Positions 8,968 through 17,672 of a stretch of 64,000 bases of DNA are shown piece by piece. Positions within the stretch are counted from its first letter, which is position 1; each line of letters starts with the position of its first letter. The stretch is taken from NCBI RefSeq assembly GCF_026651875.1, contig NZ_CP104067.1:1612001-1676000 (forward strand). The letters are read 5' to 3'. This DNA comes from Alicyclobacillus fastidiosus (GTDB taxonomy: Bacteria; Bacillota; Bacilli; Alicyclobacillales; Alicyclobacillaceae). The translations under genes and the position numbers were made by a program. The notes beneath the pieces were generated by a model. It ran no database searches. It was not told the origin of the DNA and saw only the letters and a list, made by a program, of their open reading frames with translations.

Positions 8968-9107
8968 TCCAGTTAGACCTTTACGACTTTACGAATTTCG
9001 CATGCGCCGGCTTTGTGTCCGCATCTCTGCGCACGATGCGAGTATTCGGAATATAGTTACAGGTAGGGACGGACCGCGACGTCAGACATCGTGCAGGGGG
9101 AATCTGG

Positions 9108-9497
9108 ATGCCAAAACCAATTGCCGTACTTCAAGGCACCTTCGTCAATGACCTGTTCTTCATCCCGCTGACAGTGAACGGCCGGAAGGTGCGTCGGGTC
9201 GTTGTGGATACGGGGGCGTCCACGCTGATCTTCAACGGGGAAGTGGCCCGTCAATTGAGATTGCCGAATCTTGGTGCGGTAGGTGTGGCTGGCGTCGGTG
9301 GCGCAACGCACGCCTTTCGATCCAAATGCAATGTGAGAATTGCATCCAGGTCGTTCCGGAATGTACCTTGCGTAGTGATTAAAAATCTCTCGAAACCTGG
9401 ATTGTTAGGGCTTAAATTCTTTCGCGATCACCACTTGGGACTCGCCCTCAATCCGTCCGCCGAAACGCTGAAAATTTATGCTACAAGGACCAAATGA
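9108..9497 (+). CDS. Retropepsin-like aspartic protease domain protein (129 aa)
   Basis: The protein has the single-domain retropepsin pattern: a flap-less N-terminal strand pair, VVVDTGASTLIF with catalytic Asp34 in DTGAS, a hydrophobic-Gly turn near GVAGVGGA, and a C-terminal GLLGLKFFRDHHLGL that corresponds to the ILG/LLG-helix of the family. Such proteins act as homodimers, each subunit giving one Asp. No signal peptide or membrane anchor is seen, so it should be cytoplasmic. GGGGGAA precedes the ATG. Bacterial relatives are mostly uncharacterised. It is unusual cargo for a minimal recombinase element. Confidence 0.8.
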   Translation: MPKPIAVLQGTFVNDLFFIPLTVNGRKVRRVVVDTGASTLIFNGEVARQLRLPNLGAVGVAGVGGATHAFRSKCNVRIASRSFRNVPCVVIKNLSKPGLLGLKFFRDHHLGLALNPSAETLKIYATRTK

Positions 9498-9592
9498 TGT
9501 AATGTGACGGTCTTCTACGGATACCTGCGGATATCTATGGATAATGGAAGTGTGTTTGCGAAATATTATTTACCCCGGGGATGTTTCAAATG

Positions 9593-9634
9593 TAACCGCG
9601 TCTGCTGATGGTGATGACCAGGCGCGGTTTTTTG
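9593..9634 (+). terminator. Terminator between the protease and holin-like genes
   Basis: AACCGCG and CGCGGTT pair around a 22-base loop, followed by TTTTT. Confidence 0.65.
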
Positions 9635-9758
9635 TGTTTTCCACGGGGATGACTGTGCGCGATTTCACAACTGCTATGTAAAATCGTCATGATACATAAG
9701 TTCTCCTGCCGATGGTCAAAATGAATTTGGAGATTTCTTTAACAACAGGAGGAGCGAA

Positions 9759-10115
9759 ATGAACTGGCTCAGAACGATTATTCGCTTTATCGTATCGGCA
9801 TTGGTGTATCAGTTTGTGGCGTTTTTAGTGCCCGGGTTTCGCATCGCTAACTTCGGGTCAGCCGTCATCGCAGCCATCGTCGTTGCGCTGATCGGATGGG
9901 GGATTGAAGCCTTATTTGGGCGGACGCGAGTAAATCGCTTCGGACACGGCATTATTGGCTTTATCGTCAGTGTCGTGATCCTGTATGTCGCCCAATGGAT
10001 TGTTCCGGGAATGAGGGTGACGGTACTTGGAGCCATCATCGCGTCGCTCGTCATCGGAATCATCGACATGATTCTACCGGTGGAGAAGCCAGGAGTTGCG
10101 TCCAATCGGGAATAG
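9759..10115 (+). CDS. Phage-holin-4 / YvlD-type membrane protein
   Basis: The 118-residue protein has four hydrophobic segments (LRTIIRFIVSALVYQFVAFLVPGF; FGSAVIAAIVVALIGWGIEALF; GHGIIGFIVSVVILYVAQWIVPGM; TVLGAIIASLVIGIIDMILP, each shortened here) with the internal two-fold repeat -PGFR/-PGMR...A-V-A that marks the phage_holin_4_2 superfamily. Chromosomal members such as YvlD are linked to envelope stress and need not be lytic. ATG 9759 has AGGAGGAG upstream. It is followed by its own terminator and then the right junction of the element. Confidence 0.8.
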   Translation: MNWLRTIIRFIVSALVYQFVAFLVPGFRIANFGSAVIAAIVVALIGWGIEALFGRTRVNRFGHGIIGFIVSVVILYVAQWIVPGMRVTVLGAIIASLVIGIIDMILPVEKPGVASNRE

Positions 10116-10140
10116 TCGTGTACGATGAAGAAACGCCCTT

Positions 10141-10171
10141 GGCCGCGTCTGGAACCACAGGCGCGGCTTTG
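10141..10171 (+). terminator. Terminator after the holin-like gene
   Basis: GCCGCGTCTG pairs with CAGGCGCGGC (one bulge each side), followed by TTTG; it lies about 40 bases inside the right end of the element. Confidence 0.6.
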
Positions 10172-10208
10172 TCGTGCCCGCGCGGCAAACATCGTCCGTG
10201 TTTTGAGC

Positions 10209-11204
10209 ACGGTCAACACCATGATGGTAGGCCCCATGTTGATGCCCATTGCCGTTCGGGCGGGGCTCCCGGTCATCGGCGTGGCGATGGCCATGAACCT
10301 GTTCGGTCACGGGATTGCGTTGTCTGGTGACTTCGTCATCCAAGGCGCTCCTAAATTGACGAGCTCAGCCGCTGGGGTCACTGTGGGTCAAATCATTCAC
10401 GCCAGCATTCCGCTCGTCATTACAACGGGTGTCATCGCTACGGTATTTGCATTCCTCAAACTTCGTCGCGATATCGCGAAGGGGGTTCTCACGACGCCCA
10501 AAAAGATGGAGCTCAAAGAGACCATCGTGGCGTCGCCTGCTGCAAAAATTGCAGCTGTACTCGTCCCACTCACGTTTGTCGGCACCATCGTGACCACCAT
10601 TACGATGGGACTCAAAGGCGATGATGCCACGGCGTTCATCGGTGGGGTGAGCCTGTTGTTATTCGTCGTCATCGCATTTTTAGAACATCGTAATCAGGCA
10701 CACGTAGCCGTGATGAAACACGTACAAGATGGGTTTACGTTTTCCATGAAAATATTTGCGCCAGTGATTCCGATTGCTGGATTCTTCTTCATGGGCTCAC
10801 CTGATGTCGCGCCGCAAATTCTTGGAAAAGGTGCGCCGGGATACTTGTTCGATCTCGGCAAAGCCCTCGCGGCCCACGTTCCATTGTCGATGGTCACGGT
10901 GGCCATCATCGTGGTGTTGGTGGGTGTCATCGCTGGACTGGACGGGTCGGGATTCTCCGGGTTGGTCCTCGTGGGGACGCTCGCTCAGGCCCTTGGGACG
11001 CCTGTTGGTGCCAACATTGCCGTGTTGGCCGCGCTTGGGCAGATGGGGTCGGTGTGGAGCGGCGGTGGCACGCTCGTTCCCTGGGGCGTGCTCGACGTCG
11101 CAGGCGTCACGGGTGTCAATCCGGAGGAGCTCACGAGGCGGAACTTTCTCCCCGTGATCTGCGGTCTCGCCGGTGCGACGGTCGTGGCCATCTTCATGAT
11201 GTAG
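10209..11204 (+). pseudogene. 3' part of the interrupted permease gene
   Basis: From codon ACG 10209 the frame encodes 331 residues: PMLMPIAVRAGLPVIGVAMAMN, a long loop, several TM helices (AKIAAVLVPLTFVGTIVTTITMG, ATAFIGGVSLLLFVVIAFL, MVTVAIIVVLVGVIAGLDGSG) and a C-terminal helix ending in FMM, each quoted in part. It lacks its own start and the first four or so helices. Codon phase and hydropathy fit the 6787 fragment exactly. Excision of the element would rebuild a continuous gene, so this is an interrupted rather than decayed gene. Confidence 0.8.
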
Positions 11205-11247
11205 TCCATTGGTCGCAACGCTGCGTAGTATGCGACCACAATACCTC

Positions 11248-11295
11248 AAGGGGCTGTCCCAAAGTCAGTTGTACTGACTCTGAGGCGGCCCTTTA
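11248..11295 (+). terminator. Terminator of the permease gene
   Basis: A composite hairpin: AAGGGGC/GCCCTTT outer stem with an inner AGTCAGT/ACTGACT stem. Confidence 0.6.
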
Positions 11296-11383
11296 TGTGT
11301 AGAACTTTGCACCAGGATAGATCGAAATCTAGGGCAGAAAATACTCCAGACGTCACAAACGCCGTCGCGGGGGAGGGAAGCAC

Positions 11384-11686
11384 ATGGTTGACCTTGGGGA
11401 GGTCAAAGAGCAGTTGACACACGTGTTGGACCCGGAAATTGGGATCAACGTCGTGGACCTTGGCTTAATTTACGACATTTCCGAACCAAGAGATGGGCAA
11501 GTGAACATCAAAATGACGTTGACCACGCCGGATTGCCCACTTCATGAAGGATTCTTGGATGCCGTCGAGGGCGCCGTGGCACCCGTGAACGGTGTGGAGT
11601 ACGTCAAAGTCGATGTCGTATTCGATCCGCCTTGGACGCCGGATCGGATGAATCAAGACGTGCGCAAGCAACTTGGAATTCAGTGA
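11384..11686 (+). CDS. DUF59 / MIP18-family metal-sulfur cluster assembly factor (SufT/PaaD-like)
   Basis: The 100-residue single-domain protein carries the family signature LDPEIGINVVDLGLIY and, later, TLTTPDCPLHEGF with the reactive Cys in TPDCP, and a tail VVFDPPWTPDRM. Such proteins help load or transfer Fe-S clusters to client enzymes. GGGGAGGG precedes the ATG. No suf genes are adjacent in this window, so its client is unknown. The next gene is a DUF1540 protein rich in Cys, 34 bases downstream, possibly co-transcribed. Confidence 0.85.
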   Translation: MVDLGEVKEQLTHVLDPEIGINVVDLGLIYDISEPRDGQVNIKMTLTTPDCPLHEGFLDAVEGAVAPVNGVEYVKVDVVFDPPWTPDRMNQDVRKQLGIQ

Positions 11687-11720
11687 GGTGCGCGATCGTC
11701 ATTTTGGGGAGGGAAACTAG

Positions 11721-11933
11721 ATGGACGTAAACGTGAAATGTAGTGTGTCAAACTGCTACTTCTGGAAAGAAGACAACAATTGTAGTGCACCTGCCATCAT
11801 GGTGACCGTGGACCAAAATGCGCAAGCCAACTTCAACGAAGAAATCGCCGAGGAAATCATGGTCGACTTGGGAAATACGCATCGTGCACCGTCCTCAGCC
11901 AACACCTGCTGTCACACGTTTCGCCAAGTGTAA
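11721..11933 (+). CDS. DUF1540 Cys-rich protein 1
   Basis: This 70-residue protein has the DUF1540 pattern VKCSVSNCYFW ... NNCSAPAIMV ... NTCCHTF, with five conserved cysteines that probably bind a metal. It is found in spore-formers; the function is unknown. ATG 11721 is preceded by GGGGAGGG. A paralogue on the minus strand at 44361-44570 shares the core. It ends at a strong terminator. Confidence 0.85.
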   Translation: MDVNVKCSVSNCYFWKEDNNCSAPAIMVTVDQNAQANFNEEIAEEIMVDLGNTHRAPSSANTCCHTFRQV

Positions 11934-11961
11934 TCGCTCGACTTCACAACCGGTTGCGCGA

Positions 11962-11995
11962 AGGGCCCCGTTCGGAGTGAATGGGGCCCTGTTTT
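11962..11995 (+). terminator. Terminator after DUF1540 gene 1
   Basis: AGGGCCCC pairs with GGGGCCCT, followed by GTTTT. Confidence 0.8.
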
Positions 11996-12140
11996 ATGTT
12001 TCACGAGGCGCAACTGCCCGCGTCTAAGTTCTACGCGAACCTTGTGGACGTATGGGACGCCCGTGCGGGCCGCGGGATTTGAATCTGCCGGACAAGGCAT
12101 ACTATGTGGGGAAGCAAACGGGAAGGGGAGGATGTCTGAC

Positions 12141-12551
12141 ATGCTGTCTGATGAATCATTGACTGATTTAATGGCGAATGCTGCAGTGATCGCTTCCGTC
12201 GGTGTAGTTTCCGATCCTGCCACCAAAGGATACGCTGCCGCCGCCTACCAGCAGTCGCAGGGATACAAGGTGCTCCCTGTCAACACCTCACGCGATATGA
12301 TATTGGGTCACATCACGGTCTCCTCCGTCGCCGATATTGAGGAACCGATCGACATTGTCAATGTCGTCGCTCATCCGCAAGAGGCTCCAGCGATTACGGA
12401 TGCCGCGATTCGCGCGGGTGCAAAAGCCATATGGTTCGAGCCTGGCACGCAGAACCACATCGCAGCAGAACAAGCTCGCCAAGCCGGATTACAGGTGGTC
12501 ACAAATCGCTCTTTTGAACGCGAGCATCGCCGTCTCATGTCCCATCATTAA
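12141..12551 (+). CDS. CoA-binding domain protein (YccU-like)
   Basis: The 136-residue product is a stand-alone CoA-binding Rossmann domain: NAAVIASVGVVSDPATKGYAAA (nucleotide-binding loop), GYKVLPVNT, DIVNVVAHPQEAP and AIWFEPGTQN match the small YccU-type family that binds CoA in crystal structures; its physiological role is unknown. ATG 12141 is preferred over ATG 12132 because GGGGAGG ends directly before the latter and leaves no spacing. It is followed after 120 bases by a CPBP protease gene. Confidence 0.85.
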   Translation: MLSDESLTDLMANAAVIASVGVVSDPATKGYAAAAYQQSQGYKVLPVNTSRDMILGHITVSSVADIEEPIDIVNVVAHPQEAPAITDAAIRAGAKAIWFEPGTQNHIAAEQARQAGLQVVTNRSFEREHRRLMSHH

Positions 12552-12671
12552 TGCGATTGAAAACACTTGGCGCCGTGTCGGCGCCTTTTTCGATGGCAAA
12601 AGAGTTTCACCAACGCGTAGTTTTGTGTTACAAGAGTGAGGAGTCTAATCATCCAGGGAGGCGACTGACGA

Positions 12672-13511
12672 ATGACTCGCTGGACCGATATACCACGGAG
12701 GTTTGCCGTGGGCCTCAGGCCGTGGCAAATTGTTTATATGATGTTCTTCGCGGCATTTGGAACGTTTGCCAACTTGTACAATGGGCCCGATGCGTGGGTC
12801 CAACTGACGAGTGACGTGTATTTATTGACGAGTGTAGGGTCCTTGTTCGTACTGCTGCCCAACTTTCGGCGAACTCTATTTCGGGACCATGATCCGCTGA
12901 GGGAGAACCACCTGCGCGGCAAAAAGCTCGCCAAACTCGGCTGGAGATTGTATCTATACCTGGTATTACCCGCATTTTTCATCGCGTTGGTGCAGACATT
13001 TAGTGCACTCATCAGCTCCCTGATCAGCTTCGGCCAATCGAACGTCCCTGAGCATCCCGGCTTAGGCGATTATCTCGTCGCTGTTTTTGCGGGGTTGGAG
13101 GAAGTGTGGCGCTGGAGCATGATCGGTGCCGTGCTCGTGGTCTTGTATGCATTTTGTCGGGGACTTTGGCATCATGCCTTCGTTCGTGGTATCGCCTTCA
13201 CGCTGGCCTTTGTCTTGAGCTCACTGTCGTTCGGAGCCGGCCACATCTTGGAGTTCCAGACGCATCGGGTTCGGGCTCTGTTCCTGTTCAGCGGACTGGG
13301 CGCTCTGTTGGCTTTGATGACCGTCGTGACAGGAAGAATCTTACTGATCATGTGTGTGCATATGTTGTATGACGTATGGGTGACCTATCTATCTAGCTCA
13401 AGTGGCCACGACGCAACACTGGGGCTCCTCATTTACATAGCACTACTGGCGGGGCCAGTCGTCACGTTATTGTGGCGCCGCCACATCTTTGTGCGACCAA
13501 ACGCGTGGTAG
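12672..13511 (+). CDS. CPBP-family intramembrane metalloprotease
   Basis: The 279-residue protein has about eight hydrophobic segments and the three CPBP (Abi/Rce1) motifs: GLEEVWRW (EExxxR), FGAGHIL (FxxxH) and HMLYDVW (HxxxD/N). These residues bind the catalytic metal inside the membrane. Bacterial members may process peptides or membrane proteins; the substrate here is unknown. GGGAGG precedes ATG 12672. Confidence 0.8.
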   Translation: MTRWTDIPRRFAVGLRPWQIVYMMFFAAFGTFANLYNGPDAWVQLTSDVYLLTSVGSLFVLLPNFRRTLFRDHDPLRENHLRGKKLAKLGWRLYLYLVLPAFFIALVQTFSALISSLISFGQSNVPEHPGLGDYLVAVFAGLEEVWRWSMIGAVLVVLYAFCRGLWHHAFVRGIAFTLAFVLSSLSFGAGHILEFQTHRVRALFLFSGLGALLALMTVVTGRILLIMCVHMLYDVWVTYLSSSSGHDATLGLLIYIALLAGPVVTLLWRRHIFVRPNAW

Positions 13512-13532
13512 CTGATGTTTAGGGGGAAAGGG

Positions 13533-13579
13533 AGAGTAGAGTGAGCGCACTGGCGCGTGCATCTCGCTCACTCTACTCT
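13533..13579 (+). terminator. Large perfect hairpin after the CPBP gene
   Basis: AGAGTAGAGTGAGCG and CGCTCACTCTACTCT form a 15-bp perfect stem with a 17-base loop. There is no T-run, so it may be a protective 3' structure or work on both strands. Confidence 0.55.
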
Positions 13580-13886
13580 ATGCTCATCGATTAATCTTCC
13601 CAATTTTGGATCCCCACATACCTTAAGAGGACAAAATTTTTTAGACCAAAGATTGTGCACGAGTGCCGTGGTTACAACCTAGACGGCGGGAGAACAACGG
13701 CGTCACGAAATTTTCATTTTTGACCAGCGCACAAGATCCGCGCAAACCGTTTAAAGATGTAGATGTGGCGGGCTATCTCCACTTTACAGGGATGATCGCG
13801 GCCTTAATTTGGGGCTGGCGCAAAAAACTTTATTGGTTAAAATATAGTATGGTGAAAATAAAATTTTTGAGTGGAGGCTCTAATCC
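13580..13886. other. Intergenic region upstream of the MFS gene
   Basis: No convincing gene. AT content rises towards the right; TTGGTTAAAATATAGTATG near 13835-13855 may hold the promoter of the exporter gene. An open frame from 13663 runs out of phase into the MFS gene and has no ribosome site. Confidence 0.4.
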
Positions 13887-15530
13887 GTGGCAAGTTCATC
13901 AGAAACGGTACAGAGAACTAATCAAATTGTCGGCCGGCGCCGATGGTGGGCGTTGGCGACAGTCATGTTGACGATGTTCTTTTCTTCGATGGACCAGACC
14001 GTCGTATCGACCGCCATTCCGACCATTGTATCGAAGCTAAACGGCCTTAATCTGTACTCCTGGTTATTTAGTGCGTACATGATGGCATCGGCGGTCACGG
14101 TTCCAATCTACGGTAAGCTCTCCGACGTGTTCGGGAGAAAACCGTTCTACATTTTCGGCCTCGTGATGTTTGGCGTTGGTTCCGCCATCTCCGGCCTGTC
14201 ACACACGATGCTCGAGTTGGTTATCGCGCGCGGAATTCAAGGAATTGGGGCCGGTGCGATGATGAGTATGCCTCGGGCCACGATTGGCGATATTTTTGAT
14301 CCCAAAGAACGCGGTCGTTGGATGGGCGTCATCGGAGCTGTCTTTGGGCTCTCAAGTATCATCGGACCAGCACTTGGCGGTTGGATTACAGACTCTCTGT
14401 CTTGGAGATGGGTATTCTATATCAACTTGCCGTTTGCCGTCCTCGCATTGATTGGCGTCATCGTGACGTTGCCGCGCGTACGGGCGGAACATCGCGTACA
14501 GGTGGACTGGTTTGGTGCGCTCCTCATGATCATCGGACTCATCCCGATTCTACTTGGGTTCACGTGGGCGGGAACGAAGTACGCGTGGGGGTCGTCGCAG
14601 ATCATTCTTCTCTTTGTGGTAGGCGTCGTGCTCCTTGTTCTGTTCCTTTTGTGGGAACGCCGTGCCAAGGAGCCTGTGCTCACACCGACGCTGTTTAAGT
14701 CGAGAATCTTTACGATGAGCTTAATTCTCGGCATCTTTATGATGATGGGCATGTTTGGCAGCATGATGTATTTGCCGACCTACGTGCAGGGCGTCATTGG
14801 GCTCAACGCGACGAACAGCGGCTTCTTGTTGTCGCCGATGATGATTTCGTTTATCGTCGCGAGCGTCATCTCCGGTCAAATCATGACCCGAACGGGCCGT
14901 TATGTCCGCCTCGCCAATGTGAGTTCGGCCATCATTATTGTCGGCTTCATCCTGTTGGCGACGCTCAACGTCAACACGCACTTCTGGTCGGTTATCATCT
15001 ACATGGTGGTTCTCGGACTTGGTATTGGAGCACTCATGCCGCTTCTCAACGTCGCGGTGCAAAATGCGTTTCCATATGAAATGATGGGCACCGTGAACTC
15101 AACCCAGCAGTTTGTAAGTTCTCTTGGCGGCGTCATTGCATCACCCATTTTTGGATCCGTCCTGAACAACGGATTTCAACACAAATTGAATGAAACCATG
15201 CCTGCACAGTTGAATGCGATGAAATCGACGCTGAGTTCCTTAGATCCGCAGGCACTGCTCACTGCGCAGGCGCAGCATGCCTTGAAGTCCAAGTTTGCGA
15301 GCATGGGCAGTGCGGGTCAAACCCTGTACAATCAATTGATTCACGCGGTAAAGGTGTCTCTGACTACAGGTGTACACCACTTGTTCCTCGTCGGACTCAT
15401 ATTTGGGTGCCTTACGTTTATTGGAACATTTTTCTTGCCCGAAGTTCGCTTGAAGGGAAAAGAGTACTTTGCGAGCAGCGACAGGGCGTCGGGAGATGCA
15501 CCGATAGGACAGAAGCCACAAGTGGAGTGA
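13887..15530 (+). CDS. MFS multidrug exporter, DHA2 (EmrB/QacA) family
   Basis: At 547 residues with 14 predicted TM helices, this is a DHA2-type drug:proton antiporter. The motif A region GKLSDVFGRKPFYIFG and the motif C-like GLSSIIGPALGGW are clear, as is MDQTVVSTAIPTI in TM1, which is the D1 motif of this subfamily. GTG 13887 has GGAGG 10 bases upstream. The large loop between the last helices (around SSLDPQALLTAQAQHAL) is characteristic of EmrB-like proteins. No regulator gene is adjacent; the SDR gene is convergent. Confidence 0.93.
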   Translation: MASSSETVQRTNQIVGRRRWWALATVMLTMFFSSMDQTVVSTAIPTIVSKLNGLNLYSWLFSAYMMASAVTVPIYGKLSDVFGRKPFYIFGLVMFGVGSAISGLSHTMLELVIARGIQGIGAGAMMSMPRATIGDIFDPKERGRWMGVIGAVFGLSSIIGPALGGWITDSLSWRWVFYINLPFAVLALIGVIVTLPRVRAEHRVQVDWFGALLMIIGLIPILLGFTWAGTKYAWGSSQIILLFVVGVVLLVLFLLWERRAKEPVLTPTLFKSRIFTMSLILGIFMMMGMFGSMMYLPTYVQGVIGLNATNSGFLLSPMMISFIVASVISGQIMTRTGRYVRLANVSSAIIIVGFILLATLNVNTHFWSVIIYMVVLGLGIGALMPLLNVAVQNAFPYEMMGTVNSTQQFVSSLGGVIASPIFGSVLNNGFQHKLNETMPAQLNAMKSTLSSLDPQALLTAQAQHALKSKFASMGSAGQTLYNQLIHAVKVSLTTGVHHLFLVGLIFGCLTFIGTFFLPEVRLKGKEYFASSDRASGDAPIGQKPQVE

Positions 15531-15669
15531 ACGCTCAGGATAGGTTCGTGTGGAGATATACAAACACTTAACAAAAGTTCAATGGGGGCTTGATGTTGGT
15601 CCGTTACATTTGATTCAGACATTGGGTCTGCCTAACGCGCCAATGCTTCCCCTTTCAGTCACTTCGGGT

Positions 15670-15716
15670 CGTAACAGAGTCGTCTTCCGATACCCTGTTA
15701 CGGCCCCCTTTTTTGT
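15670..15716. terminator. Bidirectional terminator between MFS and SDR genes
   Basis: GTAACAG pairs with CTGTTAC around a 20-base loop; GGCCCCCTTTTTT follows on the plus strand. Confidence 0.65.
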
Positions 15717-15728
15717 CCGTAAGAAGCA

Positions 15729-16514
15729 TCATCTGCTGACGTGGCGTTGCAGCCACTGGTCGAACTCTGTGGCGACAATGCGTTCACCAGTGATATCAGC
15801 GGCCTCAGGGGACGCTAGAAAGACGATGGGACGGGCCATAACGTCTGGGGAGAGAATGTTTGGCATGGAATCGTACACCTCGCCGTACTCATCCGGTAAC
15901 ATGCCCGTACGCGTAGCGCCTCCTGGCAGGAGCACGTTGACCGCCACTCCACTATCGCGCAAATCTTCGGCCATAATGTAGGACAACGATTCTGCCCCGG
16001 CTCTGGATGGGCCATAAGGTACGAATCCTTTTCGGCGCATCGTCTCGTGGTTCATGGAAATATTGATGATGCGGCCATCCCCCTCTTTCACCATCATCGG
16101 CGCGAACGCGCGAGACACGAGAAAGTATCCGGTCAAATTCGTATCGATTAGGTCCCGGAACCCTTCCGGAGACACCTCGTAAAACGGCTTTGGATCGAAC
16201 AGGAACTTTGGATTGACGGTGCGCATCCCGATACCCGCGTTGTTGACGAGGACGTCGAGTTTCCCCAACTTGCTGGTCACCCAGTCCTTTGCCGCTTCGA
16301 TACTCGAGGCGGATCGGACGTCGATAGATAACTCGTGTGCGTCGAGACCTTCCTGTCGAAAACCTTGCACCACATTGGACAACTTTTGTCCTCCACGCGA
16401 GGACACGGCCACTGTGGCACCTTCCTTGAGCAGGGCATAGGCCATGGCATAGCCTAATCCACTCGATGCACCTGTGACGAGGGCGTGTATCCCAGACAGT
16501 TGATGTTTGGCCAA
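15729..16514 (-). CDS. Short-chain dehydrogenase/reductase
   Basis: The 261-residue classical SDR has the cofactor motif TGASSGLGYAMA near residues 14-25, NNAGIG, a catalytic Ser in the INISMNHE region, and YGPSRAG where the usual YxxxK is YGPSR: the catalytic Lys appears replaced by Arg. The C-terminus (VATEFDQWL) is normal. It would use NAD(P)H to oxidise or reduce an alcohol or keto group; the substrate is unknown. TTG 16514 is supported by AAGGAGCG. The Lys-to-Arg change may lower or alter activity and deserves a check. Confidence 0.9.
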   Translation of the reverse strand: MAKHQLSGIHALVTGASSGLGYAMAYALLKEGATVAVSSRGGQKLSNVVQGFRQEGLDAHELSIDVRSASSIEAAKDWVTSKLGKLDVLVNNAGIGMRTVNPKFLFDPKPFYEVSPEGFRDLIDTNLTGYFLVSRAFAPMMVKEGDGRIINISMNHETMRRKGFVPYGPSRAGAESLSYIMAEDLRDSGVAVNVLLPGGATRTGMLPDEYGEVYDSMPNILSPDVMARPIVFLASPEAADITGERIVATEFDQWLQRHVSR

Positions 16515-16823
16515 GTCAATCGCTCCTTCTGAGGTCTATTGTCCTCCAAATCGCTCCCCGATTCAAATCGAATCCAAGTCTAGTACACCCGTGTGGGTGC
16601 CTGAAGCAGTAAGCATTTTTCATGGAAGGAAGATTTTAAGGGGTGACCTCATAACGGATGTTCTGTACACTCGTCTCAAACGTGCGACAACCACGAGCCG
16701 AATCGTCGACTAGGTCGATGTACGGGGGATTTTTGGTCGATAGACCTGGGGTCAATCGCAACACTGCGACGGGTGGCTCGTCATCCGAACCCGACAACTA
16801 ACCTCGGAGGCAAACACGAGAGG

Positions 16824-17471
16824 ATGAATATGATGCGTTTGTCACGTATGTTTGTAGGTGCCTTTACAGCCGCTGCCGCTTGGGGTCTGACTTTGACTCC
16901 GGCGTTTGCCGCAACCAACACAGTAACCGTACAACCAGGAGATTCGCTATGGAAAATTGCTCACGCCCGTGGAATTTCCCTACAGTCCCTGGAAAGTGCG
17001 AATCCGTCTGCGTCTGCAAACCCGGAGGATTTATTGGTCGGAACGGTTCTAAAGCTCCCTACGACAAATGCAACAGAGAGTGCGACGACGAGTACGACGG
17101 CGCAACAGAACCTGTACTGGATGGAACACATCATCAATGCGGAGGCAGGCGGAGAATCACAGGAGGCACAGGTAGCTGTGGGCGACGTGATCATGCATCG
17201 GTTGGCCAACGGATCGTATGGTAACACGGTGTACGATGTCGTCTTCCAAATTGCCGACGGACACTACCAATTCTCTTGTGTTCCTAACGGTTATATCTAT
17301 CAAACGCCAAATGCATCCAGTATCGCTGCGGCACAAAAAGTGCTTGAAACGCAAGATGATGAAGTCCCAGGCGCGTTGGTCTTCTACAACCCGTCGCAAA
17401 CACCGGCATCCAGTTGGGTGCGTACGCAACCGACGATTACACAGATCGGTGATCTTGTATTCGCGAAGTAA
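16824..17471 (+). CDS. LysM-containing SleB-type cell-wall hydrolase
   Basis: The product (about 215 aa) starts with a signal peptide (RLSRMFVGAFTAAAAWGLTLTPAFA), then a LysM domain (TVQPGDSLWKIAHARGISLQSLESANP), a Thr/Ser linker, and a Hydrolase_2 domain with NAEAGGESQEAQVAVGDVIMHRL and GHYQFSCVPNG, each quoted in part. SleB-type enzymes are lytic transglycosylases of spore cortex or cell wall; the first Glu of NAEAGGE is the expected catalytic residue. It differs from SleB by having LysM instead of a PG_binding_1 domain and is closer to YkvT/CwlJ-type proteins. Starts at 16824, 16830 and 16833 are all possible. Confidence 0.88.
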   Translation: MNMMRLSRMFVGAFTAAAAWGLTLTPAFAATNTVTVQPGDSLWKIAHARGISLQSLESANPSASANPEDLLVGTVLKLPTTNATESATTSTTAQQNLYWMEHIINAEAGGESQEAQVAVGDVIMHRLANGSYGNTVYDVVFQIADGHYQFSCVPNGYIYQTPNASSIAAAQKVLETQDDEVPGALVFYNPSQTPASSWVRTQPTITQIGDLVFAK

Positions 17472-17488
17472 TCGGATGACTGGTCAAA

Positions 17489-17520
17489 GGAGCGCTCCCA
17501 AACAAGGGGGGCGCTCTTTT
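17489..17520 (+). terminator. Terminator after the cell-wall hydrolase
   Basis: GAGCGCTCCC pairs with GGGGCGCTC, followed by TTTT. Confidence 0.8.
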
Positions 17521-17672
17521 GCATGGAATCACCTGGGTTGTTAGCGCCGGATCAGCCAAACTGATGCCTCCCTTTGGAGTGGTGCAATGCCGTGCGCGGT
17601 ATGGAACAGTGGGTCCTGTGTCATCCTGTGAGGAACGAATTTGATGACTAGGCAGAGGTGGGGGCCCAACAC

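Larger units (their letters stand above)
7156..10208. mobile_element. Serine-recombinase element of about 3.05 kb inserted in a permease gene
   Basis: The element contains a large serine recombinase reading towards the left end, a 67-aa ORF, a retropepsin-like protein and a holin-4-like membrane protein. Boundaries are inferred from the split permease: joining 7155 to 10209 restores ...PTP-S-T-V-N-T-M-M-V... in frame. Both junctions carry AC (7156-7157 and 10209-10210), as expected for a serine recombinase with a 2-bp crossover; a second alignment uses ACG at 7159-7161 and also restores frame with one extra Thr. There are no terminal inverted repeats or target duplication beyond this, which argues against a DDE transposon. 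No phage structural or replication genes are present. Confidence 0.8.

Noticed and set aside
9759..10115. Calling the element a prophage because of the holin-like gene
   Set aside because: The phage_holin_4_2 superfamily includes many chromosomal proteins, and no structural, replication or lysin gene is present.
13663..13971. Open frame before the MFS gene
   Set aside because: It runs out of frame into the exporter, has no ribosome site and covers the probable promoter.
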